DNA from: Amycolatopsis endophytica | Lineage (GTDB): Bacteria > Actinomycetota > Actinomycetes > Mycobacteriales > Pseudonocardiaceae | Assembly (NCBI RefSeq): GCF_013410405.1 | Contig: NZ_JACCFK010000002.1 | Location: 1 to 64,000 of the forward strand | DNA: 64,000 bases | Direction of reading: 5' to 3' | In this document: positions 35,449 through 44,138 of the stretch, piece after piece | How positions within the stretch are numbered: the stretch's first letter is position 1 | Layout of the letters: each line of letters begins with the position of its first letter | Notes under the pieces: model-generated | What the model saw: the letters and a program-made list of their open reading frames with translations, nothing else | The model's database searches: none | Told to the model about the DNA's origin: nothing | Translations under genes and position numbers: made by a program

Positions 35449-36302
35449 CGCCCCGCCACCGCGATCTCGTCGAGCACGGGCCCGAGATGCGTCATGAACG
35501 CGGTGTGGTCCTCGCTCATCGGGAAGTGCCCGAGGCCCTCCATGATCACTACGGTCGCCCCGGGAACCGCCTTGGCGACGGCGAGAGTGTCCTCGGGCAG
35601 GCACGAGTAGTCGTACTCGCCGGTCAAGAGGTAGAGGGGGCAGCGTCCGGTGTCGATCGCGGCGAGCTGGCCGGGGCTGTCCGCCTCGTCCTTGTAGAAG
35701 TGCAAGTCGCCCTTGAAGACCCCAGGTCCTCCCTGTGCGTAGTGCCAGAGCGTTTCGGCGCGGTCCTGTGGGGAAGCGGCAGGACCGACGAGGCCGGACA
35801 CGACCGCGGCGCACACCTCGCCACCGTGGACGTCGGGGCGGTGCAGGTAGTCGCGGTCGTAGTAGGGCGCGACGGCCGCTCCTGACTGCAGGCCGATCGC
35901 CGCTCGAAAACGATCAGGGTGCTCGCGCGCCAGCCTGAGCACGATGCGGCCGCCGATCGAACAGCCCATCACCACGGGCCGGTCGAGACCGAGCGCGTCA
36001 CTCACCCCGAGCACCATCGCGGTGTAGTCGTCGGAGGTGAGCTCGTACTCGACGTCGCGCCAGTCGGCGGGCACCGATGACCGGCCGTGCCAGGGCATGT
36101 CGAAGGCGATCACCCGGAACCGTGACGTGACCTGCGGATCGTTGAGCAGGTGGCGGTACTGCCTGCTGTCGGATCCCGCGGTGTGCAGGCACAGCAACGG
36201 AACGGGCCCGTCGCCGGCTTCCTCGACGTGGATCCGGAAGCGGCCGCCGGGAAGGTCCATGTGGACGTAGCGTCCGACGATCGGCTCCACGAACGCGGTC
36301 AT
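35445..36302 (-). CDS. Alpha/beta hydrolase 3 of the SCP2-like/hydrolase pairs
   Basis: 285 residues. Nucleophile Ser115 in GCSIGGR, loop HTAGSDSRQYRHLLNDP (compare HTAGCDxRQWRHL in copies 1 and 2), acid in TGEYDYSCLP, His in GLGHFPMSEDH. YAQGGPGVFKGDLHFYK matches copy 2's SQGAPPVFKGDLEYY. It is more divergent than copies 1 and 2 are from each other, but has the same partner arrangement: ATGA overlap with an SCP2-like gene. No signal peptide. Confidence 0.85.
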   Translation of the reverse strand: MTAFVEPIVGRYVHMDLPGGRFRIHVEEAGDGPVPLLCLHTAGSDSRQYRHLLNDPQVTSRFRVIAFDMPWHGRSSVPADWRDVEYELTSDDYTAMVLGVSDALGLDRPVVMGCSIGGRIVLRLAREHPDRFRAAIGLQSGAAVAPYYDRDYLHRPDVHGGEVCAAVVSGLVGPAASPQDRAETLWHYAQGGPGVFKGDLHFYKDEADSPGQLAAIDTGRCPLYLLTGEYDYSCLPEDTLAVAKAVPGATVVIMEGLGHFPMSEDHTAFMTHLGPVLDEIAVAGR

Positions 36303-36673
36303 GCGGCACTCCTCACGGCCGGCCTCGGCTTTTCCAGCAGATCCTTGAAATAGCGCAGGTGGGACATGAACAGATGCACGTCTCCTTCGACCCGCAGGGT
36401 GCGCCGCCTCAGCAGGGCCATCAGGTCGTGATGACCAGGCCGTGGCCGGGCTTCCCAGAACGCCGTCCACTCCGCCGCCGAGGCGGCGAAGCGCAGGCGC
36501 GTGGCGGGCATGACCAACGGCCCGTAGCGGGCGCTCTCCACCCGTCCTCGCGAGATGTCGAGGAACCACTGTTCATCGCCGACATCGATCCGCACCGCCC
36601 CGCTCACCAGGCGCCCCCGCCGCACGAGCGCGGGGTCGGCATTCACGAGCTCTTGCAGTCTCGCGGGCGTCAT
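36299..36673 (-). CDS. Small SCP2-like protein 3, partner of hydrolase 3
   Basis: 124 residues overlapping the ligase and hydrolase genes by four bases each. It keeps the shared plan (LQELVNADPAL, GDEQWFLDISRGRVESARYGP, then LRRRTLRVEGDVHLFMSHLRYFKDLL). The RVEGD turn aligns with RIEGD/RIEGN of copies 1 and 2. Overall similarity is weak outside these blocks. Its position immediately before a hydrolase in an independent operon argues that the pairing is functional. Confidence 0.55.
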   Translation of the reverse strand: MTPARLQELVNADPALVRRGRLVSGAVRIDVGDEQWFLDISRGRVESARYGPLVMPATRLRFAASAAEWTAFWEARPRPGHHDLMALLRRRTLRVEGDVHLFMSHLRYFKDLLEKPRPAVRSAA

Positions 36674-38772
36674 TGCCCCTCCTTCGATCCTCCGGTGCGC
36701 ACGCGGACCACCGCGTCCACCGCCGTCACTCCGTCACCGGCCCGGGCGACCAGGACCGGGTTCAGTTCCGCTTCCAGGACATCCTCGCTGCCGGCCAGAG
36801 CGGACAACCGCACCACCAGGTCCACGAGAGCGTCGAGATCACCCTCCGGCGCGCCGCGGAACCCACGCAGCGCCTGCAGTGAGGTCACTTCGTCGAGCAT
36901 TTCACGGGCGGTCGCCGGATCGACCGGTGCCATGCGCACCGCGCGATCACGGTGCAGTTCGGCCAGTACACCCCCGGCCGCGACGAGAACGAGCGGCCCG
37001 ACCTGAGGATCCACCCGGTACCCGACGAGAACTTCGCCCAGTGCCGGGACCATGCGCTGCACCAGGACCCGGTCGAGCTCCACGCCGGTCAGCGCGACCG
37101 CGTCGCGGATCCGGGCGGCCGCGGCTGCGACCTCGTCCGGCCCGCTGACACCGAGTACGACTCCGCCGGCGTCGGACTTGTGGGGTAGGTCCGCGGACAG
37201 CGCCTTGACCGCCACCGGGTACCGCAGCCCGTCGGGCACCGGTCCGCGCACCGGCATCACCACGTACGGGGCGACCGGGACATCCAGGTCGGCCAGCCTG
37301 CGGTAGGAATTCGCCTCGTCCAGCAGGTGCGCCGGCGCGTGGTCCGGGCGCCCGGTGCGGGTCTGCCGGGGTGCCGGGCGGGACAGCGCCGCGGCGACGA
37401 CGTCGGCGCACGACTCGGGAGTGCGGAAGGCCGGCACGTCGGCCGCGGCCAGCATGGACAGGGCCTGCGGAGCGCTGGGCACGACGAACGCGGCCAGCGG
37501 GACGCCAGGGGCGGCGCGTTCGACCAGCGGCGCGACCGCGAGTTCGGGCTGCGACCGGGCGGAGCTGCCGACCACCGTGACGAGAAGGTCGAACTCCGGC
37601 GCGCTGCCGAGAACGTCAACCGCCGTGCCCATGATCTCCGGCCGGGTTCCGGCCAGAGTCAGGTCCACAATGGCACCCGGCTCGGCCTCGACCCCGGCCG
37701 CGGCGAGGCGGCGCCGGGTGTCGTCCGAGGGAGCTGCGACCTCAACGCCCCGGAGGCCGAGCTGGTCGACCACCATGGCCGCGCCGCCGCCGGTGGTGGT
37801 CAGCACACCGACTCGGCGCGCGGGGGCACCCCGCTCCCGGGGCCGCACCCTGCGCAGCAGGGGGAGTACCTCCAGCAGTCCGTCCAGTGTGGAGACGCGG
37901 GCGATGCCGCAGTCGGCGAGGAAGGCATCCGCGACATCGTCCTCGCCGGCCAGAGCGCCGGTGTGCGACTGCGCGAGCTCGGCGGCGACCGCGGACCGGC
38001 CCAGTTTGTAGGCGACAACGGGCTTCCCGCGATCCGCGGCGGCCCGGGCGAACTGCCGTAACCGGCCGGCGTGTCGCAGCGATTCCAGGAACAGCAGGTA
38101 ACCGGTCACTTCGTCGTCGCCGACCGTCGACTCGCAGACTTCGCCCAGTGACAGGTCGGTTTCCCCACCGGTGGAGACCATGCGGGCGAAACCCAGACCG
38201 CGGTCGCGACCCCGGGACAACAGCGCACCCAGCAGGCTGCCCGACTGCGACGCCACCATGATCCCGCCACGCGGTACGTCCGGTTCGCTGAACGCCGCGT
38301 TGGCCGTGAGGGCGAGGCGGGCATGCGGGTTGACGACACCGAGACTGTTCGGCCCGAGTACCCGCACCCCGTAGGCCAGTGCCACCTCTCGGAGCGCTCG
38401 TTCGCGAGCGGCCCCGTCCACGCCGCTTTCGGCGAAGCCGCCGGTGAGCACGGTGACGACGCGGACACCGGCACGGCCGCACTGCTCCACCGTGTCGACG
38501 ACGGCCGCTGTGGGAGTCATCAGGAACGCGTGCTCGGGAACCTCGGGCAGCTCGTCGAGCGCCCGGTACACCGGCTCGCCGTTGATCATCCCGCCACGCC
38601 GGTTGACGGGGTAGACGGAGCCGGGGAACTCATCCCGGCGCAGGTAGCCCAAGGGGCGAGAGGAGGCCTTGACCGGATCCGAGCTGGCGCCGACGAGCGC
38701 GACACTGCGCGGCGCGAACAACGCCTGCGCGAGGGGGTGATCGGTCAGCGGAGCTCGTTCCACCGCCGTCAT
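36670..38772 (-). CDS. ADP-forming acyl-CoA synthetase (acetate-CoA ligase type, fused subunits)
   Basis: 700 residues from ATG 38772. A Rossmann CoA-binding domain comes first (FAPRSVALVGASSDP). Two succinyl-CoA-ligase-like domains follow, with the phosphorylated His270 in QSHTGALAGEDDV. The last third, from about residue 480, is an ATP-grasp domain with YPVAVKALSADLPHKSDAGGVVLGV. It makes a CoA ester from an acid with ATP giving ADP and Pi. It takes the place the family III transferase has in the rightward operon. Both ends overlap neighbours by ATGA. Confidence 0.92.
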   Translation of the reverse strand: MTAVERAPLTDHPLAQALFAPRSVALVGASSDPVKASSRPLGYLRRDEFPGSVYPVNRRGGMINGEPVYRALDELPEVPEHAFLMTPTAAVVDTVEQCGRAGVRVVTVLTGGFAESGVDGAARERALREVALAYGVRVLGPNSLGVVNPHARLALTANAAFSEPDVPRGGIMVASQSGSLLGALLSRGRDRGLGFARMVSTGGETDLSLGEVCESTVGDDEVTGYLLFLESLRHAGRLRQFARAAADRGKPVVAYKLGRSAVAAELAQSHTGALAGEDDVADAFLADCGIARVSTLDGLLEVLPLLRRVRPRERGAPARRVGVLTTTGGGAAMVVDQLGLRGVEVAAPSDDTRRRLAAAGVEAEPGAIVDLTLAGTRPEIMGTAVDVLGSAPEFDLLVTVVGSSARSQPELAVAPLVERAAPGVPLAAFVVPSAPQALSMLAAADVPAFRTPESCADVVAAALSRPAPRQTRTGRPDHAPAHLLDEANSYRRLADLDVPVAPYVVMPVRGPVPDGLRYPVAVKALSADLPHKSDAGGVVLGVSGPDEVAAAAARIRDAVALTGVELDRVLVQRMVPALGEVLVGYRVDPQVGPLVLVAAGGVLAELHRDRAVRMAPVDPATAREMLDEVTSLQALRGFRGAPEGDLDALVDLVVRLSALAGSEDVLEAELNPVLVARAGDGVTAVDAVVRVRTGGSKEGQ

Positions 38773-39920
38773 CGGCCGGACCGCTGACTGAACCGGCGCC
38801 CCAGAACTTCCTCGGCGATCCGGTTTTTCAGGATCTCGAGCGAGCCGCCGGCGATCATCCAACCGCGGGTGCGCCGCAGGCAGTACTCGACCAGGCTCTC
38901 CTTGCTGTAGCCCATGGCACCCATGAGCTGTACGGCCTCGTTCGCGGCGCGGAAACCGGCCTCGTTGGCGGCGAGTTTGGCGACCGCCGTGTCGTAGGCG
39001 GTCGGCAGCCCGCCCCCGGCGGGCTGTGCCGCACGGGCCAGGAGCATCTGCGCCGAGTCGAGGGCGACGGCCACTTCCGCGACCTTCCACTGCAGTCCTT
39101 GGAACTCGGCCAGAGGGCGGCCGAACTGGACACGTCCCAAAATGTGTTCCCTGGCCGTGTCGAAAGCGAGCCGACCGAGGGCCAGCGACCTGGCCGCGTT
39201 GCCGAGACGCTCCACGTTGAAGCCGCTGATCTGCTTCTTGAACCCGCCCGCGCCGAGCAGGACGTTGTCCTTCGGGATGCGGCAGCCGTCGAAGTACAGC
39301 TGCGCCCACCGTTCGCCGCTCATGTACTCCGATGGCTCGCCGTGGCTCAGGCCGGGGGTGCCCCGTTCCACGAGAACGGAACCGATGCCACCTACGCCCG
39401 GTCCGAACCGGACGTAGACGAGGAAGAGGTCGGCGTCGACGCTGTGGGTGGACCAGATTTTCGTCCCGTCGAGGACGTAGTGGTCCCCGTCCTCCCGCGC
39501 GGTCGTCGTCAGGTCGGTGACCGCGGATCCGGCCTCGGGCTCGCTCATGCCGAGTGCGATCAGCGCGCGGCCGGCCAGTAGGCCGGGTAGCCAGCGGCGC
39601 TTCTGGTCCGCGGTGGCGTATTCGGCGAAGGTCCGGAGTGGACCGAAGTTGCCCGCCTGGACGATGTCCGCGCTCTTGGGGCAGACCGCGCCGACCTCCT
39701 GGATGGCGATGATCGCGTCGATGAGGGACCCACCCTGGCCCCCGTCGGTTTCCGGGAGAGCGAGGCCGAGCAGTCCCTGGCCGGCCAACAGCTCGGCCAC
39801 GTCCCAGGGGAACGCCGGATCGTGCGCTCTGGTCAGCGCGCCGTCCGCCAGATGCTTCCTGGCGAAGGCCCGCACGGACTGCGCGAAGTCCTGTTGCGCT
39901 TCGTCGAGCTCGGTGAACAC
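38769..39920 (-). CDS. Acyl-CoA dehydrogenase, first gene of the leftward operon
   Basis: 383 residues from GTG 39920, chosen because GAGGAG lies five bases upstream. An ATG at 39953 adds 11 residues. Signs: GMSEPEAGSAVTDL, ILGRVQFGRPLAEFQGLQW, MGAMGYSKESLVEYCLRRTRGWMIAGGSLEILKNRIAEEVLG. The last block lacks the FEGT-Glu of the medium-chain type. A Glu on the other helix or an unusual substrate is likely. It is divergent from the transporter across the GntR-type palindrome. Confidence 0.9.
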   Translation of the reverse strand: MFTELDEAQQDFAQSVRAFARKHLADGALTRAHDPAFPWDVAELLAGQGLLGLALPETDGGQGGSLIDAIIAIQEVGAVCPKSADIVQAGNFGPLRTFAEYATADQKRRWLPGLLAGRALIALGMSEPEAGSAVTDLTTTAREDGDHYVLDGTKIWSTHSVDADLFLVYVRFGPGVGGIGSVLVERGTPGLSHGEPSEYMSGERWAQLYFDGCRIPKDNVLLGAGGFKKQISGFNVERLGNAARSLALGRLAFDTAREHILGRVQFGRPLAEFQGLQWKVAEVAVALDSAQMLLARAAQPAGGGLPTAYDTAVAKLAANEAGFRAANEAVQLMGAMGYSKESLVEYCLRRTRGWMIAGGSLEILKNRIAEEVLGRRFSQRSGR

Positions 39921-39960
39921 ACCTACTCCTCGGGTGGGGCTCTTGTATGTCATGCCATGC

Positions 39961-39974
39961 ACCTGTATACAGGT
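39961..39974. promoter_or_regulatory. Operator for an FCD-type GntR regulator
   Basis: ACCTGTATACAGGT is a perfect 14-base palindrome, 41 bases before the ACAD start and 36 before the transporter start. It fits the TGTATACA core common to VanR/FadR-like FCD regulators. A related half-site TTGTATGTC is at about 39943. The FCD-GntR gene at 41364 follows the transporter, so it is the probable ligand-responsive repressor of both divergent units. Confidence 0.7.
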
Positions 39975-40009
39975 TTCAGCTCTCCGGTTCAACGGTTCAA
40001 AGGACAACG

Positions 40010-41323
40010 ATGCCCGTGATCCCCGCCTCAAGCCGACGCGTCGCCGTCGCCTCCCTGATCGGGTCCACTGTGGAGTGGTACGACTTCTTCATCTACGGCA
40101 CCGCCGCGGCCCTGGTCTTCGATCAGCTGTTCTTCCCCGATTTCTCCCCGGTCGTCGGCACCTTGCTGAGCTTCGCGACCTTCGCCGTGGGCTGGCTGGC
40201 ACGCCCGCTGGGCGGCATCATCGCCGGGCACTTCGGTGACCGGATCGGCCGCAAGCAGATGCTCGTGGTTTCGCTGCTCCTGATGGGCCTGTCGACGACA
40301 CTCGTCGGCGCGCTGCCGACTTTCGCCGACATCGGGGTCGCCGCCCCGATCGCTCTGGTCACCCTGCGAGTCCTGCAGGGGTTCGCGGTGGGGGGTGAGT
40401 ACGGCGGCGGCGTCGTGATGGCTTTCGAGCACAGCCCCGCCGGGCGTCGCGGGTTGTGGGCCTGCTGGCCGCAAATGGGAGTGCCGCTCGGCCTGATCGC
40501 CGGGGTGGTGGTCTTCCTCGCGATCGGCGGTCTGCCGGACGAGCAGTTCCTGAGCTGGGGCTGGAGGATTCCGTTCCTGGTGAGCATCGTGCTGGTGGTG
40601 GTGGGACTGTTCATCCGCCTCGGTGTCACCGAGAGCAAGGTCTTCACGGAGGCGAAGGCGGCGGGTGAGGTGGCCCGGACGCCACTGGCCGAGACCGTCC
40701 GGCGGCATCCCCGCCAGGTCGTTCTGCTGATCCTGGCGCACATGGGCCCGAACACCTTCTTCTACACCTTCGCCACCTTCGTCCTGTCGTACGCGACGGC
40801 GACCCTCGGCTTCGACCGCACCACCGTCCTCCTGGCGGTCGCGATCGGTGCCGCTGTCGAGGTGGTGGCCATGCCCGTGTTCGCGGCCCTGTCCGACCGG
40901 GTCGGACGGCGGCCGATCTACATCGGCGGCTTGCTGGCTCTGGCTGTCACGGCCGTGCCGTTCTTCTGGCTGCTCGACCAGCGCTCCGGGCTCCTGCTCA
41001 CCGTTGCGATGGCGGTGTCCTTCGGTATCGCGCACGGCGCGGTTTACGGCACCCAGCCGAGTTTCTTTTCGGAACTGTTCCCGGCGCGGGTCCGTTACAC
41101 CGGGCTGTCCCTCGGTGTCCAGGTCGCCGGGGCGCTCTTCGGTGGGCCGCTGCCGATGATCGCCACCGCGTTGGTGTCGGCTCAGTCCGGCCGCCCGTGG
41201 GCGTTCGCCGGGTACATGATCGCAACAGCTCTGATCAGTGCAATCGCCGCACGCTTCGCCCCGGACGCGGTGACCGCCGAGCGGAGGGAAGAGCGTCCGC
41301 GTGCAGTCGATGCGCACGCCTGA
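40010..41323 (+). CDS. MHS-family (ShiA/ProP-like) symporter
   Basis: 437 residues from ATG 40010 with AAGGA upstream. Twelve hydrophobic segments are visible. The family motif GHFGDRIGRKQ lies between helices 2 and 3, VLQGFAVGGEYGG is the helix 4 signature, and LSDRVGRRPIYIGG repeats in the second half. MHS members bring in organic acids or osmolytes with protons. Here the likely cargo is the substrate of the divergent catabolic operon. Confidence 0.9.
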   Translation: MPVIPASSRRVAVASLIGSTVEWYDFFIYGTAAALVFDQLFFPDFSPVVGTLLSFATFAVGWLARPLGGIIAGHFGDRIGRKQMLVVSLLLMGLSTTLVGALPTFADIGVAAPIALVTLRVLQGFAVGGEYGGGVVMAFEHSPAGRRGLWACWPQMGVPLGLIAGVVVFLAIGGLPDEQFLSWGWRIPFLVSIVLVVVGLFIRLGVTESKVFTEAKAAGEVARTPLAETVRRHPRQVVLLILAHMGPNTFFYTFATFVLSYATATLGFDRTTVLLAVAIGAAVEVVAMPVFAALSDRVGRRPIYIGGLLALAVTAVPFFWLLDQRSGLLLTVAMAVSFGIAHGAVYGTQPSFFSELFPARVRYTGLSLGVQVAGALFGGPLPMIATALVSAQSGRPWAFAGYMIATALISAIAARFAPDAVTAERREERPRAVDAHA

Positions 41324-41363
41324 GCGGCACCTCGGCGGCGCTACACTCGCCGCGGAGGTGACG

Positions 41364-42023
41364 ATGACAGCGAGTGAGCAGGCCGACGAGTCGAGGCGGC
41401 CCCTGCACGACAGGATCTGTGAGGATCTCCTGTCCGGCCGGCTCACTGCCGATGACCGGCTTTCCGAGCACGCGCTCAGTGCTCGCTACGGGGTCAGCCG
41501 GACCCCGGTTCGCGAAGCCCTGGTGCGTCTGGAACAGGATGGGCTGATCGAGCGCAATGGCACCACAGCGCGGTTGCGGACGAGGACTCCCGAGGAGATC
41601 AACGACATCTACCGCGCGCGGACCTGGCTCGAGCAGGCGATCGCCGAGGATGCCGCCGAGCGTCGTGGTGAGCTGGACCTGTTGCGGATGGAGCAGTTGC
41701 TCGAGGCCGAGGGGCGGCTCGACGCGGCCGTGGTGGAGCCCGGTGATCTGATGCGAGCGAACCGGGCGTTTCACGACGCGCTCGCCGTGGCCGCGCACAA
41801 CGTCGCACTCGCCGACCTTCAAGCGCGGCTGACGATGCAGGTCGCGAGACTGCCCGCGACGACGCTCAGCGTTCCGGGCCGGTGGCAGGTCGCGCACGAA
41901 CAGCACCTGGCGATCCTCGAGCACGTTCGCGCCGGCAACCGCACCGAAGCCGGCCTGATCGCCAGACAGCACATGTCCGATGCCCGCGACATCCGGCTGG
42001 CGCTGTCATTGCGCGACGGCTGA
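41364..42023 (+). CDS. GntR-family regulator, FCD subfamily
   Basis: 219 residues from ATG 41364, GGAGG nine bases upstream. Winged helix at about residues 10-75 (LSEHALSARYGVSRTPVREALVRLEQDGLIER), then an all-helical FCD ligand domain with metal-type His/Asp positions (NRAFHDALAVAAHN, EHLAILEHVRAGN). It follows the transporter by 40 bases. Its probable operator is the palindrome at 39961. FCD ligands are usually organic acids. Confidence 0.9.
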   Translation: MTASEQADESRRPLHDRICEDLLSGRLTADDRLSEHALSARYGVSRTPVREALVRLEQDGLIERNGTTARLRTRTPEEINDIYRARTWLEQAIAEDAAERRGELDLLRMEQLLEAEGRLDAAVVEPGDLMRANRAFHDALAVAAHNVALADLQARLTMQVARLPATTLSVPGRWQVAHEQHLAILEHVRAGNRTEAGLIARQHMSDARDIRLALSLRDG

Positions 42024-42181
42024 GTGCCGGCCCCGCGCGGGACCGTCGCGCGCTCCGAAGCCGGTGCCGGTTCCTAGGAGTGGCGCACCCAGGAAGCCGT
42101 GTCCTTCCACGGAACCGTCCGCCACGGGAGTCTCGAGGTACCGGCACACCGGCCGGGAGACTCACAGGGAGACGACCGCTC

Positions 42182-43243
42182 ATGCAGCTCGACTCGTACC
42201 GCACCCTCGGCCGTTCCGGCCTTCGTGTCAGCCCGCTCGCGCTGGGTGCCATGACCTTCGACGACGGCAGCTGGGGTTCGGCGCCGGAGGAGTCGTTCAC
42301 GATCCTGGACCGCTACCTCGACGCGGGCGGTAACTTCGTGGACACCGCGAACCAGTACAACGGTGGCGCGTCCGAGGAAACGCTGGGCGCCTACTTCACC
42401 CGCAACGCCGGCAAGCGGGACCGGATCGTGCTGGCGACCAAGTTCGGCGGCACCCTGTTCCCCGACGACCCGAACGCCGGTGGCGCGGGTCGCAAGGCGA
42501 TCATGTCCCAGCTCGAGGGGTCGCTGCGCAGGCTGGGCACGGATTACGTCGACGTGTACTGGATGCACCAGTGGGACCGGCACACCCCGGTGGAGGAAAC
42601 GCTGTCCACCCTGGACGGTCTCGTGCGAGCGGGCAAGGTTCGCGCGATCGGGCTGTCCAACACGCCGGCCTGGTGGATCGCGCAGGCGGTGACGACGGCT
42701 TCGCTGCGCGGCTGGGAGAACGTCGCGGCCTTGCAGGTCGAATATTCGCTGCTGGCCCGCACCGTGGAGGGTGACCAGTTCGGCGCTGCCCGCGCGTTCG
42801 GCCTCGGAATCACCCCGTGGAGCCCGCTGGCCAGCGGCGTGCTGTCGGGCAAGTACTCGCGGGAGACCACCCGTGTGGCCGACTCCGGCCGCTCCGGCTA
42901 CGCCGCGCCGATGCTGACGGAGAAGACCTTCACCCTGCTCGACGCGCTGGCGAGGATCGCGGCTGAACTCGGCACCACGGTCGCGGCGGTGGCGCTGGCG
43001 TGGGTGCGGCAGCAGCGGGAGGTGACCTCGGTCCTGGTCGGAGCCCGAACGCTGCGCCAGCTCGAGGACAACCTCGCCTCGATCGAGGTCACGTTGTCGG
43101 CCGGGCACCTCGCCGAACTCGGTGCGCTCACCACACCCCAGCTGGACTACCCGTACCCCTTCCTCGACGCGGTCGGGGTCGGCTACCAGCAGGGCAGCAC
43201 GACCATCAACGGCCTGTCCTCGAAGGAGTTCCAGCGGGCATGA
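42182..43243 (+). CDS. Aldo/keto reductase
   Basis: 353 residues from ATG 42182 with GGGAGAC upstream. The catalytic set D54, Y59, K87 and H129 is intact (DTANQYNGG, ATKFGG, YWMHQW). C-terminal NADPH-binding SVLVGARTLRQLEDN. It is a member of the YghZ/YajO-like bacterial group. Overlaps the XRE regulator by ATGA, suggesting a reductase controlled by it. Confidence 0.92.
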   Translation: MQLDSYRTLGRSGLRVSPLALGAMTFDDGSWGSAPEESFTILDRYLDAGGNFVDTANQYNGGASEETLGAYFTRNAGKRDRIVLATKFGGTLFPDDPNAGGAGRKAIMSQLEGSLRRLGTDYVDVYWMHQWDRHTPVEETLSTLDGLVRAGKVRAIGLSNTPAWWIAQAVTTASLRGWENVAALQVEYSLLARTVEGDQFGAARAFGLGITPWSPLASGVLSGKYSRETTRVADSGRSGYAAPMLTEKTFTLLDALARIAAELGTTVAAVALAWVRQQREVTSVLVGARTLRQLEDNLASIEVTLSAGHLAELGALTTPQLDYPYPFLDAVGVGYQQGSTTINGLSSKEFQRA

Positions 43244-44112
43244 ACCGCACCGTGCCGGTGCCCGTGGCTACCATCACGGGTATGCCCGCAGCCTCGGCCG
43301 GTCCCCTCGGCGAATTCCTCCGCGCGCACCGCGCCCGGCTTGATCCCGCCGACGCGGGGCTCGCCGCCGCGGGCGGGAGCCGCCGGGTGGCGGGGTTGCG
43401 GCGGGAAGAGGTGGCGGTCCTGGCCGGCGTCAGCGCCGACTACTACGCCCGCCTCGAACAGGGCCGCGAGCGCAACCCCTCGGCGCAGGTCCTGGCCTCC
43501 ATCGGCCAGGCCCTGCGCCTGAGCGCCGACGGCAGGGAACACCTGTTCCGGCTCGCCGGCCTGAACCCGCGGCTGGGGCCGGACGGCGGACGTGACCAGG
43601 TCCATCCGTCGCTGCTGCAACTGCTCGACGCGTTCCCGGCCTCGGCCGCCTACGTCCTGGGCCCCTCCTTCGACGTCCTGGCGGCCAACACCCTGGCCTC
43701 GGCGCTGCTGGCCCCGTTCGGCGAGATGCGCAACATGGTGCGGATCCTGTTCACCCACCCCGCGGCCAGGACCGTGTTCGTCGACTGGACCGTCGTCGTG
43801 CGGGCCACGGTTCACGCCCTGCGCCTCAGCGCCGGCCGGTTTCCCGGCGATCCCGAGATCGGCGACCTCGTGGACGAACTGCTGCAGGTCTCGCCGGAGT
43901 TCTCGCAGCTGTGGCACGACCAGTCGGTGGGCGCGCTGGAGCGGGCGGTCAAGGTGTTCACCCACCCCGACGCGGGGCGCGTGGAGCTGACCTACCAGAC
44001 CTTCGATGTCCATGACGCACCCGGCCAGCAGTTGCTCGTCGGTACCGCCGAGCCCGGCAGCCGCAGCGCGGAGGCGCTGACCTACCTGGCTTCTCTGCAC
44101 CCGGCGACCTGA
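43240..44112 (+). CDS. XRE-family regulator with MmyB-like ligand domain
   Basis: 290 residues from ATG 43240 (coupled to the reductase stop). ATG 43282 gives 276. N-terminal helix-turn-helix: SRRVAGLRREEVAVLAGVSA and DYYARLEQGRERNPS. The rest is the MmyB-type domain (FDVLAANTLASALLAPF, VELTYQTFDVHDAPGQQL), which in homologues binds fatty-acid-like ligands. Such actinobacterial genes typically sit next to the oxidoreductase they regulate, as here. Confidence 0.9.
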   Translation: MNRTVPVPVATITGMPAASAGPLGEFLRAHRARLDPADAGLAAAGGSRRVAGLRREEVAVLAGVSADYYARLEQGRERNPSAQVLASIGQALRLSADGREHLFRLAGLNPRLGPDGGRDQVHPSLLQLLDAFPASAAYVLGPSFDVLAANTLASALLAPFGEMRNMVRILFTHPAARTVFVDWTVVVRATVHALRLSAGRFPGDPEIGDLVDELLQVSPEFSQLWHDQSVGALERAVKVFTHPDAGRVELTYQTFDVHDAPGQQLLVGTAEPGSRSAEALTYLASLHPAT

Positions 44113-44138
44113 TCGCCGGCCCTCGACGGAGGCCCCTC

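Noticed and set aside
40028..41446. Leftward open frame of 472 codons opposite the transporter
   Set aside because: Charged low-complexity antisense translation of membrane helices, with no start site or family.
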